Positions 27,845-36,587 of a DNA stretch of 64,000 bases are shown here, piece after piece. Below the pieces are notes generated by a model that did no database searches, was not told the DNA's origin, and was given only the letters and a program-made list of their open reading frames with translations. The stretch comes from G963556115 sp963666605 (GTDB lineage Bacteria; Planctomycetota; SZUA-567). Positions within the stretch are counted from its first letter, which is position 1, and the number at the start of each line of letters is the position of its first letter. The stretch is taken from positions 434,001 to 498,000 of the forward strand of contig OZ223208.1 in NCBI GenBank assembly GCA_965140405.1, given 5' to 3'. Position numbers and translations under genes: made by a program.

Positions 27845-28477
27845 TTACCGATGTCTCTCATAATACTTCTGCCTTACCCACCAAGGCGGAGTAACTGCCC
27901 ACGGGCCATCCCAATCATCATAATACCTATTGCTCCTCCAATACCGACTTCTTCCTCCACCGATATAGAAATGCACACTAGGTTTTGACCTCTCTGGCTC
28001 GACATAGTACACATTATCAGAGTCATCATACTCATTTGCATCACCATAATTATATAGCACAGCGCCGTTCTCAGACGTCTTCTCACCTACATAGACCTGA
28101 TCCATCTCATCATTGGTAATAGTATGTGGTTCAACATACTTTTTCAGATGATCTAGCTCTCCTTTCAACACTTCCTGATTCTTTGCAATCTCCTCAATAG
28201 CTGCAAGTATCTCATCAAGGTTTACAGGTTTATCCTCTACTATATCTTCTTTGTTGTCAGCATTCTCCTGCTCGCTTGACTTAGCTTTACTATCCATATT
28301 CAAGTCCTGATTAGTCATAGATGATTTCAATTTGTCAGTAAGCTTACTAAGCTTGGTATTGAGTTCTTCAATCTGAGAACTAAGCTCATCAATCTTCTTC
28401 TGAGCATCTTCATCTGCATACACTACAGAAGATGAACAGACAGCCAATACACATAATAAAACAAGTATTCTATACAT
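27845..28477 (-). CDS. Secreted coiled-coil protein, hypothetical
   Basis: A 210-residue protein with a signal peptide (cleavage after VYA, about residue 21). A coiled coil covers residues 22-55 (KKIDELSSQIEELNTKLSKL), then an acidic linker, another helix (LDEILAAIEEIAKNQEVLKG), and a Tyr/Trp/Arg-rich end (GGGRSRYWRSNRYYDDWDG). The arrangement is like exported structural or envelope-scaffold proteins, but I recognise no family. A perfect AGGAGG lies about 7 bases before the ATG. Confidence 0.72.
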   Translation of the reverse strand: MYRILVLLCVLAVCSSSVVYADEDAQKKIDELSSQIEELNTKLSKLTDKLKSSMTNQDLNMDSKAKSSEQENADNKEDIVEDKPVNLDEILAAIEEIAKNQEVLKGELDHLKKYVEPHTITNDEMDQVYVGEKTSENGAVLYNYGDANEYDDSDNVYYVEPERSKPSVHFYIGGGRSRYWRSNRYYDDWDGPWAVTPPWWVRQKYYERHR

Positions 28478-28761
28478 TTCTCATCCTCCTAATATATATG
28501 AAGTTATATACTCTATTTTACCACAATACTCCTCTCGCTATTACAAAAAAACTCTCTATTTATAAAATTATATGACGACAAAACTTTATCAGAAAAGCTC
28601 GCTCTACCCCTTAATACTTCCAGCGCATTATCAACACAAACTTATTAATTTATGCTTAAAAAAATAAAGTTATTATCTATATTGCATTTGCTCATTACTT
28701 AGAGATAATGCCGGAATATAGCTGAGTGTTCGGCTAACCATATACTACAGGATACAATAAA

Positions 28762-30015
28762 ATGAACGCACAAGCAAAGATCTCGTTAGGTCGGTTTGAC
28801 GGGGCAATCTTTTCAACATTCTTTTCTTACTCAGCTGGAGTACAAATTATCCCTATCACCCTTGTTCTTATGTCAGAGGATCTTGGTTTCTCTCTCAAGG
28901 ATGGAGGCTTTGCCGAAGGTACCGCACTGCAAATAGCGAGGTGGATACCTGGACTCCTTTCGGCTCTACTATGTGGGTTTATTGTTGCGAAGTACGGCAA
29001 GCGGAAGACCCTCGGAGTAGCTACAGGTCTCATATCAATAGGAATGACCCTCTGCGCGCTTGCTCCTACTTTCAAGTTCATCACCCTATCAATAATGATT
29101 GCTGGTGCAGCAAGCGGTATTATCGGAGCTCTGTCTGCATCATTTATAAGGTCTTTACACCCTACAGAGCCAGGTCGTTATATTAACTTTCTAAATTCAT
29201 TCTGGTCTATAGGTACAGTCTTCACAGTCTTTATCGCAGGAGGCCTGCTACTGCTTGGGGTTTCGTGGCGAATCCTACTTCTTACGACGGGATTACTCGC
29301 TGTTATACCTACGGTTCTTTTACTTATGCCAGAATCAAAAGGGAAAGAGTACCCCGAATTTCCGATTAAAGTATCAGCCAAAGATATTCTGTCCCAGATG
29401 ATAAGTATAATTAGTGACAAAAAGTTTATGCTATTCTTCTCTATCATGGCTATACATGCTGGTGGTGAGGGTATATTTATGTTTTGGAGTGCCAGCTACA
29501 TACAAATAAACTTTTCAGCAAGCTCTTGGGCAGCTGGAATTGGTGCTGGGTTACTTGCAGTAGGTATGGTAATTGGTAGAACTTTTGCTGGATATTTCCT
29601 TGAACAAAGGCATTTCAAGAATGCTATAATTTATTTTGCCATTTTTGGTGTAGCAGTCTCTATTACCTTCCCGCTTATTACAGAGCTGTGGGTCATATTT
29701 GTGGTACTATTCCTAAGTGGAATAGCTACCGCTCCAATATGGCCGAGCCTTACTAGCTACTGTACAGAACGTCTAGGGCACCTAGATAATACTATGACAA
29801 TGATTCTCCTCACTATCTCTGCAACACCTGGTGGAGTTATCTTCATGCTAATAGTTGGGTATATCGCTGTTGTTAAAGGCGGCTTGACAGATGCGTTCTA
29901 CCTTGTCCCACTTTGTTTCTTTATTGTAGCAACACTGATATACATAGAGTCGAGACTAAAAAGTAAGTCAATCTCTCCTGATGACAACAGCTACAACCTA
30001 CCAAAGTTATCTTAA
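28762..30015 (+). CDS. MFS transporter
   Basis: A 417-residue protein with 12 predicted membrane segments. The MFS signature between helices 2 and 3 is present (GFIVAKYGKRKTLG). Loop motifs and the length fit a proton-linked transporter of the sugar or drug classes; the substrate is not readable. It is a single-gene unit: AGGA stands about 11 bases ahead and a hairpin follows. Confidence 0.87.
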   Translation: MNAQAKISLGRFDGAIFSTFFSYSAGVQIIPITLVLMSEDLGFSLKDGGFAEGTALQIARWIPGLLSALLCGFIVAKYGKRKTLGVATGLISIGMTLCALAPTFKFITLSIMIAGAASGIIGALSASFIRSLHPTEPGRYINFLNSFWSIGTVFTVFIAGGLLLLGVSWRILLLTTGLLAVIPTVLLLMPESKGKEYPEFPIKVSAKDILSQMISIISDKKFMLFFSIMAIHAGGEGIFMFWSASYIQINFSASSWAAGIGAGLLAVGMVIGRTFAGYFLEQRHFKNAIIYFAIFGVAVSITFPLITELWVIFVVLFLSGIATAPIWPSLTSYCTERLGHLDNTMTMILLTISATPGGVIFMLIVGYIAVVKGGLTDAFYLVPLCFFIVATLIYIESRLKSKSISPDDNSYNLPKLS

Positions 30016-30044
30016 CCACAATTATTTACTTCTGAAATAATATA

Positions 30045-30077
30045 ATACCGACACCTACAATAAGTATGTGTCGGTAT
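30045..30077 (+). terminator. Probable terminator after MFS gene
   Basis: A perfect 10-bp stem (ATACCGACAC with GTGTCGGTAT), loop 13, then a T run only after 9 more bases. It starts 30 bases past the stop. Confidence 0.6.
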
Positions 30078-30200
30078 ATAAATTCTTTTTTTTATAACAA
30101 CAGTTATTATTAACTATAGTAATATTGCAAACAAAGTATTCCATTCATAAAGAATAAGGCCGACAAGAATACCTTTTCTATCTTAGACACCCAAAAAAAC

Positions 30201-30674
30201 TCATTTTGGATAAACCTTTCCCATACCATAGTTAAGACCAGCGAAGCCGTCATCTCTCAAAGCCTTCTTTATATCTTCATCCATATAAGTAAAACTTGTA
30301 ATATTCCCTGTGTCCTCTCCTTCTCCGATACTCCCTATAGTAACAAATACCTCGTCGCCTATCATAGGGTAATAGTATATTGTGCCACCTACTCTAAGAT
30401 TCTCTGTAGCGCTCTTACAATAGCCGTAGAAGACCTTGGGAGGCAGAATTTCACCATACGAGCACATAAGTTCAAACTCGACTTTCTTTTCTATATAATA
30501 CTCCGTTTTTTCGATAATTTCTACATTTCTTACAGTAGCTACAGCCTTTAGCTTGGATTCTAGAATATACTTTTTATACACTTCCGGTGGCATTATAGCA
30601 TAGCCAACTTCCGCAAGAATACCCAAACAAACAAGTACAACTGTAATTTTTGCCCATATTCTTTTTGTATTCAT
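30201..30674 (-). CDS. Exported or membrane-anchored hypothetical protein
   Basis: A 157-residue protein with an N-terminal hydrophobic segment (ITVVLVCLGILAEVGYA, a possible uncleaved anchor). The rest is beta-rich (KKVEFELMCSYGEILPPKVF; VGGTIYYYPMIGDEVFV). I recognise no family; the pattern resembles DUF3592-like proteins only loosely. GAGGTTTT precedes the ATG. It is alone between the MFS gene and the broken symporter. Confidence 0.62.
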   Translation of the reverse strand: MNTKRIWAKITVVLVCLGILAEVGYAIMPPEVYKKYILESKLKAVATVRNVEIIEKTEYYIEKKVEFELMCSYGEILPPKVFYGYCKSATENLRVGGTIYYYPMIGDEVFVTIGSIGEGEDTGNITSFTYMDEDIKKALRDDGFAGLNYGMGKVYPK

Positions 30675-30764
30675 AAAACCTCATTTAGCCGAAAGAATTC
30701 AAAATAGTTGCATATGAAAGACATAATTACTATAAACCATGCTGTATCCCAAGTCAACTCAATA

Positions 30765-32140
30765 TTATTTAAATAGCCCAAATATCGCAGTAACAAAGAC
30801 GAGCACTATCGCAGCAGGAGCAGTAAACATAATAGCAAACCTGAATAACGTGAAATACCAAGTTTTATACTTCCCGTTACTTGATAATTCCACCTCAACA
30901 AGCTTCTTATCCATATACCAACCAACAAAGATCGCGATGAAGAACCCACAAATTGGCATAAGTTGATCCGTCAGAGTAATCGCCCAACTGAAGATATCCA
31001 TCTTCTCAACATGACCTTCAAAATAGAAAGGAAGTTTGAATGAATTCAACACCCCATTACCCTGCGACAAGACAGCACCAATCAGTGTTACAGCTATACA
31101 GACAAGTATTGTTGCTTTCTTTCTATTCCATTTTAGTTCTGTAATAAGGTAGGCAATACTTGGTTCTATCATTGAAATTGATGAAGTCAGAGCAGCTACA
31201 GACAGTAACACAAAGAATATAATAGAGAAGAGCTGTCCCATAGGCATCATATTAAAGATATTGGGAAGAGTAACAAACACAAGCCCTGGACCTGCAGCTG
31301 GTTCAACCCCAAAAGCAAATACCGCTGGGAATATCGCAATACCAGCCAATAAAGCTACAAGAGTATCAGCAAGAGCAATATTTGCAACAATCGGCATCAA
31401 GTTATTTTCTTTCTTAATATATGAACCATAAGTTATCATCGTTCCAGCTCCGACTGATAGCGTAAAGAAAGAATGCCCCAGAGCCGATAACACCGCACTC
31501 AGTGACAACTTTGAAAATCTGGATTGAATAAAAACTTCAGCCCTGCCCCAGCACCATCCAGTGTCACCGCTCTTATATCAAGTATAATAAGCAAAACAAG
31601 CAATAGTGGCATAAGCAGTCTTGAATATCTTTCAATACCATCCTTGACACCTCTTAGAAGGATAAACCCTGTAGCGAACATAAAGAGTATCTGACAAGAT
31701 ATCGGCTTCCAGGTATTCGATGAAAACTTACCGAATGCAACACCAACCTCATCAGGACTCAACCCAACCAAACCACCAATTGCGCTCTGGTAGGCATAAT
31801 ACATCGCCCATCCCGCAACCACCGAATAAAATGTAAGAATAATAAAACCGATAGCTACACCCAGCCAACCATTTAAAAACCATGGGGTCTTAGGAGCTAT
31901 CTGCTTATAAGCACCAATAGGATCCTTCCCAGAATTTCTACCAATGATAAAAGCAGCCAATACTAATGGGATACCAATGAAAGCAATACAAATCAGATAA
32001 ATAACAACAAAAGCTGATCCTCCATGTATACCTGTCATATATGGAAACTTCCAGATATTACCCAGACCAATAGCAGATCCAACCGCAGCCAATACTACTC
32101 CCAAACTTCCTGAAAAATTATCTTTTGAATTCACTGTCAA
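30765..32140 (-). pseudogene. Sodium-coupled neurotransmitter-type symporter (NSS/SLC6 family), single-base frameshift
   Basis: Two overlapping frames encode the two halves of one protein. The first half (31499-32140, TTG start with AGGGTAAC before it) has GLGNIWKFPY, the sodium and substrate site of LeuT-like proteins. The second half (30765-31508) has GHSFFTLSVGAGTMITYGSY, helices 6-7 of the same family. Frame 1 reads FNPDFQSCH and stops; adding one T to the run of four T at 31514-31517 (minus strand) gives FNPDFSKLSLSAVLSALGHSF and joins the halves into about 458 residues, the normal length. The gap is thus a single-base deletion in a T run. It may be a true inactivation, an assembly error, or slippage at a homopolymer. 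Substrates of bacterial homologues are amino acids. Confidence 0.88.
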
Positions 32141-32711
32141 TGTTACCCTATACTATTCTAAAAAAAATCAATTATAATACCAACAAAGGTATAAAGTATA
32201 TTTCAATTACCTCAGTCATCAATAGATATAGTTAAATATCCTTAAAATAAGCCCTTCCCAAAACATCCTATCGAAATTTTCTAAAAAAAGTATCTTATAA
32301 ATACCCAATCAAATAATTACTCAGTAGTAACATTGGATCAGTACTCACTTGCCCAGCATACCAGACTCTATAAACAACACCTACTTATCCTCTACCTCAG
32401 ATTCGCTCAGGACAATATCCAGTCATTGCACTTTTTACGCTCTCTACAAGAATAAAATCACCAAGCATACATGAAATACACCAAACTATCATTCGACAAA
32501 CCATAGAATCTCTAGCAATCTACTCAAATGTAATTAAACATAACAACTACAATATTAACACATTACCAAAACAATATCGTTATTTTCATAAAAATAGCAT
32601 GCATCAAATCAAAATCATATAGATATCGCTTGACTAAAATAAAAATCAGGAGCATACTAGAATAATATATTGTACTTTTACTTTATCACAAAAACAGCAA
32701 GGAGTTACAAA
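32141..32711. other. Intergenic region upstream of the chemotaxis receptor
   Basis: About 570 bases without a supportable gene on either strand. Only the promoter listed below and a strong AAGGAG site at 32698-32703 were seen. Confidence 0.5.
32630..32658 (+). promoter_or_regulatory. Sigma-70-type promoter for the chemotaxis receptor
   Basis: TTGACT at 32630-32635, a 17-base spacer, CATACT at 32653-32658. The start near 32665 would give a leader of about 47 bases. Confidence 0.4.
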
Positions 32712-34793
32712 ATGAAACTGATGCTACGTGCAAAATTCTTAATCCCAATAGTGTCTATTATATTTGTGTGCATTGCACTCTTAGGATACCAATCGTACCG
32801 AACGTCAGCTCAATTACTTGAAACCAAGATACAGAGTAATCTAGAGCAGATATCTAGCCTTATAGCCCAGCAAGCCAAGCAATGGGTTAATAGTGTTGAC
32901 GCAATTGTTTCCACGCAGGGGACAAGAGATAGTATTTTAAACTTTTTAAAAAGCTCAGATAGATCCGCAAAGGAAGTTGATAGAATTAATGTGATTTTAG
33001 CAACAACCATAAAGCCTTATGCCGACTTTGATGGACTATCCCTCTGTAACGCAGAGGGGAAAGCCATAGCATCATCAACTCCTGATGTTGTCGGTCTTGA
33101 TATATCCGGACGTGAGTACTTTAAGGAATGCCAGAAAACAGGTAATAATGTAATTTCAAACACCATTATAAGTAAACGAGATGGGACCTCTGTATTTGTT
33201 TGTACATCACAAATAAAGGCAGAAGGAAAAATATTGGGTTATGTCATGGCAATATTAAAGTGCAAGGATTTTTCTGAAGGCACTATCGCCCCTATAAAAA
33301 TTGGTGAAAATGGCTATGCATTTATAGCTGATAAGGCAGGTATGGTTTTCGCTCATCCAAACAGTAATCTGATAATGAAGACCAACATAAATGATTATGA
33401 TTGGGGTAAAATCATAACAGCTAAAAAGAATGGCTTTTTGTACTATACATTTAATGGGCAAAATAAGATGTTAGCTTATAATACAGATAAGCTTTCTGGA
33501 TGGTCAGTTGCGGTATGCGCAAGTATTGATGATATTAATAATGAAGTCCTAATCGTCCGCAATACTGCTATAATTGCTGGTCTGCTCGTAGCAATTTTAC
33601 TGAGTATTGTTCTGACTGTTCTACTTACTAAATTAGTAACTAATCCACTCAGTATTATTATGGATTTCATAGAGCGCACCAGTGTTGGTGATACTTCTAG
33701 TAATGCTAAATTTGCAAGCCAAATCCTCAACATGTATAAGCGTAAAGACGAAATTGGTAATATCACACGGTCTGCTGGCGGCTTGCGAAAATACGTGAAT
33801 CAGAAGGCAAAGGAGGCTCAAGACATAGCCAATGGAGACTTTACAGCTAAAATTGTAATTGCCTCAGATAAAGATAACCTAGGTAAATCTTTTACAGAAA
33901 TGAAGGAGCGTTTAAATCATACCCTAGCCTCTGTCTCTACTCTGGTTGAACAAGTAACAAATGGTTCAAACCAATTTGAAGCGGCGAGCCAGTCCTTATC
34001 AGCAGGAGCAACCGAGACTGCTGCTTCACTTGAAGAAATCAACAGTTCAATTTTACAGATAGGTTCACAAACAAAATTAAATGCAGAAAACGCAGGCGAG
34101 GCAAATGCTTTAGCCAATGAATCAAAAACAACTGCAGATAAGGGAAATGCAGATGTTGAACAAATGGTAGTGGCTATGGTTGATATGCAGGAATCAGGGC
34201 AACAGATTGCTAAAATTGTTAAAATGATTGACGATATTGCTTTCCAGACCAACCTGCTATCATTGAATGCAGCTGTTGAAGCTGCTAGAGCAGGACAGCA
34301 CGGTAAAGGCTTTGCTGTCGTTGCTGAGGAGGTACGTAATCTAGCTGGACGCAGTGCCAAGGCAGCGCAAGAGACTGCTGAATTAGTTGAGCAGACGGTG
34401 AATAAACTCTCTAATGGAGCTAAAATTGCCAATAACACGCAAGAATCACTAGTAAAGGTTGTTGATGATGTAGTGAAAGTAGTTGATATCCTAGGTGAAA
34501 TAGCTATTTCAAGCAATGAACAGGCAGAAGGTATTTCTCAAATTAGTACTGGCTTACAGCAGATAGAACATGTCACCCAAAATAATACTTCAAATGCCGA
34601 AGAAACGTCGTCTGCCGCAATTACCATGGCTTCGCAAGCTCAGCAGTTAAACAAGTTGATGTCACAATTCAAACTTGAAAGTAGTGAAAGTTCAAAAAAT
34701 ACGAATTCTTCTATGACAACTAAAAACACCAAAACAACCAATCATAGAATTAGCAATACGATCGATCCTAAAATGATAGAACTTGATGATTAA
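32712..34793 (+). CDS. Methyl-accepting chemotaxis protein (dCache sensor)
   Basis: A 693-residue receptor. Membrane segment 1 lies at residues 8-27; a periplasmic dCache domain at about 35-275 (SNTIISKRDGTSVFVCTSQI, GYAFIADKAGMVFAHPN); membrane segment 2 at about 285-308; one or two HAMP units; then the signalling hairpin, with the tip IDDIAFQTNLLSLNAAVEAARAG conserved and flanking Gln/Glu methylation heptads. dCache domains often bind amino acids or organic acids. The C-terminus is an Asn/Thr-rich linker ending ELDD, without a classic CheR-binding pentapeptide. Upstream frame exists to 32670, but AAGGAG stands 8 bases before the ATG at 32712. No che genes are nearby. Confidence 0.93.
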   Translation: MKLMLRAKFLIPIVSIIFVCIALLGYQSYRTSAQLLETKIQSNLEQISSLIAQQAKQWVNSVDAIVSTQGTRDSILNFLKSSDRSAKEVDRINVILATTIKPYADFDGLSLCNAEGKAIASSTPDVVGLDISGREYFKECQKTGNNVISNTIISKRDGTSVFVCTSQIKAEGKILGYVMAILKCKDFSEGTIAPIKIGENGYAFIADKAGMVFAHPNSNLIMKTNINDYDWGKIITAKKNGFLYYTFNGQNKMLAYNTDKLSGWSVAVCASIDDINNEVLIVRNTAIIAGLLVAILLSIVLTVLLTKLVTNPLSIIMDFIERTSVGDTSSNAKFASQILNMYKRKDEIGNITRSAGGLRKYVNQKAKEAQDIANGDFTAKIVIASDKDNLGKSFTEMKERLNHTLASVSTLVEQVTNGSNQFEAASQSLSAGATETAASLEEINSSILQIGSQTKLNAENAGEANALANESKTTADKGNADVEQMVVAMVDMQESGQQIAKIVKMIDDIAFQTNLLSLNAAVEAARAGQHGKGFAVVAEEVRNLAGRSAKAAQETAELVEQTVNKLSNGAKIANNTQESLVKVVDDVVKVVDILGEIAISSNEQAEGISQISTGLQQIEHVTQNNTSNAEETSSAAITMASQAQQLNKLMSQFKLESSESSKNTNSSMTTKNTKTTNHRISNTIDPKMIELDD

Positions 34794-34862
34794 TAATTTC
34801 CTGCCTCTATACATATTGCCTAGAGAGAAGCTTTTGATTTAATCACATGCTCCCTACCTTCA

Positions 34863-34921
34863 AAAAGCCTTATAAGTCATAAGAGAATGTTAACTATCTC
34901 TTATAACTTATAAGGCATTTT
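34863..34921 (+). terminator. Long terminator hairpin after the chemotaxis receptor
   Basis: Arms of about 20 bases with one mismatch (GCCTTATAAGT-ATAAGAGA and its complement), loop about 11, ending in TTTT. It starts 69 bases past the stop. Confidence 0.8.
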
Positions 34922-35197
34922 GAGTTTGACACCGAAGTCAATTATAATATGCCTCACATAAGGCTTATATGACAGTGAAGTCAAGGCCACGACGTTACGA
35001 CATAGCCTAAAAGGCCTCTACGACCCATTAGAGAGATACCATTAACAAGAATAGAGGTGCCCCCACCCCTACCATTACCTGAATACCTTACAATCTAAAG
35101 AATACTATATGTAATGAAAAATCCCGCCTTACACGTTGTACACTTTTTTCACATATACCCTAAAAAAAATACTCTCGACAATTCCGACACCAATAAT

Positions 35198-35236
35198 AAA
35201 AAAAGTGTCAAGCGTACATTAAGTACACCTGACACT
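35198..35236 (-). terminator. Terminator of tRNA-Ser
   Basis: On the minus strand the stem AGTGTCA/TGACACT with an inner GTAC/GTAC pair runs into seven T (35197-35203 on the plus strand as A). It begins 13 bases past the tRNA. Confidence 0.88.
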
Positions 35237-35248
35237 AATTCTACAAAT

Positions 35249-35338
35249 TGGCGGAGCGAGAGGGATTCGAACCCCCGGTGGCGCGAACCACACTGGTTTT
35301 CAAAACCAGCTCGATAAACCGGACTCCGACATCGCTCC
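35249..35338 (-). tRNA. tRNA-Ser (anticodon TGA)
   Basis: A 90-base class II tRNA with a long variable arm. The acceptor GGAGCGA pairs with TCGCTCC; the anticodon loop TTTGAAA between CTGGT/ACCAG gives TGA; the T-arm has GGTTCGAATCC; the 3' CCA is encoded. Confidence 0.97.
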
Positions 35339-35367
35339 ATTTGTTACTGCCTAAATTGTAGAATTAG

Positions 35368-35395
35368 AGTATATTAAAATTGATATGATATGCAA
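35368..35395 (-). promoter_or_regulatory. Sigma-70 promoter of tRNA-Ser
   Basis: On the minus strand TTGCAT (35395-35390), 16-base spacer, TATACT (35373-35368). It lies about 30 bases before the tRNA and has the same -10 as the tRNA-Arg promoter. Confidence 0.65.
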
Positions 35396-35543
35396 GTAGA
35401 TATTGGACTTTTTTTATATTTATTTTAAGATTCCTATTAATACCCTTTATTTAGTGCCTACTTGATCTTAAAACTGTATGGTATATACTGAAATACGGTA
35501 TCAGAACTCACGCGTTTTCAAAAATGAATGGAGTAAAAACAAT

Positions 35544-36587
35544 ATGAAAGTACTAGTCACCGGAGGAGGTGGTTTTCTTGGCAGACATATAGTTGACAAA
35601 CTCCTTAGCTCAGGTAATAGCGATATTAGAGTCCTCTCAAGAGGTAGTTACCCAGATTTGACAGAATGTGGCATAGAGGTCATAAAAGCAGACCTATCTG
35701 ATAAAGACAAACTAATCAACGCTTGCGAAGGTGTTGAATCGATCTTCCACGTAGCATCAAAGACAGGAATTTCAGGAAGATTCAAAGATTACCATCAAAC
35801 AAATGTAATCGGCACAAGAAACCTCCTTCAAGCAGCAGGGCTGAGAGGGGTTAAGAATTTCATCTATACAAGTACTCCCAGTGTCGTATATGGTAAAGAC
35901 GAAATAATAAATGGGAAAGAAGACCTACCTTATCCCAACCACTACCTTACATATTATGCAGCGACAAAGGCTGAAGCGGAGATAATGGTTCTGTCTTACA
36001 ACGGACGCGCTGGACTGCGCACCTGCTCTTTGAGACCTCACCTAATATTTGGACCAGGAGATACCAGCCTTACCCCACGTATTATAGAAAAATCGCTTTC
36101 CGGCAAACTTAGAATAGTTGGAAGTGCTAGCAATTTAGTAAGTGTAAGCTATGTAGAAAATGTTGCCGATGCGCATATATGTGCCTTAGAAAGGCTCAAA
36201 GAGAAAGACAAGAATGTTTGTGGGGAAGCATTTTTTATAAATGAAGACAAACCAGTAAACTGCTGGGAGTTTATCAATAACCTCTTAGAATCCTGCGGAG
36301 CTCCAATTGTAGATCAAAAGGTATCTAGCCGGACAGCCTATGCCATTGGTGCGTTTCTTGAACGTTTAGGATCACTTTTCTTACCCAATTGGGAACCACC
36401 TATGACAAGGTTCCTAGCACTACAACTATCCACAAGCCACTATTTTGACAATACAAAAGCAAAGACATTGCTAAGGTGGTCACCACAAGTAAGTGTCTCA
36501 GAGTCACTCAAACAAATTGGCTTTGAATACTCTAGGGGCAATATCAAGACAACAAGTAACAATATAAGTAACAGACATAAGTGGTAA
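35544..36587 (+). CDS. NAD(P)-dependent 3-beta-hydroxysteroid dehydrogenase-like reductase
   Basis: A 347-residue extended short-chain dehydrogenase. The N-terminus VLVTGGGGFLGRHIV is the cofactor loop; YYAATKAEAE has the catalytic Tyr-x-x-x-Lys; SLRPHLIFGPGD and the late ALQLSTSHYFDNTKAKTLL are typical of the 3-beta-HSD/OleD branch, which acts on sterol- or beta-keto-acid-like substrates. The substrate is not certain. The frame is open back to 35478, but GGAG precedes the ATG at 35544 by 10 bases and the Rossmann strand starts there. Its stop abuts the stop of the convergent PAS gene with no base between. Confidence 0.82.
   Translation: MKVLVTGGGGFLGRHIVDKLLSSGNSDIRVLSRGSYPDLTECGIEVIKADLSDKDKLINACEGVESIFHVASKTGISGRFKDYHQTNVIGTRNLLQAAGLRGVKNFIYTSTPSVVYGKDEIINGKEDLPYPNHYLTYYAATKAEAEIMVLSYNGRAGLRTCSLRPHLIFGPGDTSLTPRIIEKSLSGKLRIVGSASNLVSVSYVENVADAHICALERLKEKDKNVCGEAFFINEDKPVNCWEFINNLLESCGAPIVDQKVSSRTAYAIGAFLERLGSLFLPNWEPPMTRFLALQLSTSHYFDNTKAKTLLRWSPQVSVSESLKQIGFEYSRGNIKTTSNNISNRHKW

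Larger units (their letters stand above)
34794..35248. other. Intergenic region between receptor gene and tRNA-Ser
   Basis: It holds the receptor's terminator (34863-34921) and the tRNA-Ser terminator (35198-35236), listed separately. Between them is some GC-richer sequence (34960-35080) with a weak CCTCTA/TAGAGG pairing. I would not call a gene there. Confidence 0.45.

Noticed and set aside
30765..31508. Treating the second half of the symporter as an independent short transporter
   Set aside because: Its first residues continue directly from the upstream frame after one added base, it has no ribosome binding site, and it lacks the first five helices of the fold.
33917..34516. A 199-codon minus-strand frame in the chemotaxis receptor gene
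   Set aside because: It is antisense to the highly conserved signalling hairpin; its Ala/Ser/Thr composition mirrors that region.
35114..35317. A 67-codon plus-strand frame
   Set aside because: It runs through the tRNA-Ser gene and its terminator, so it is not coding.
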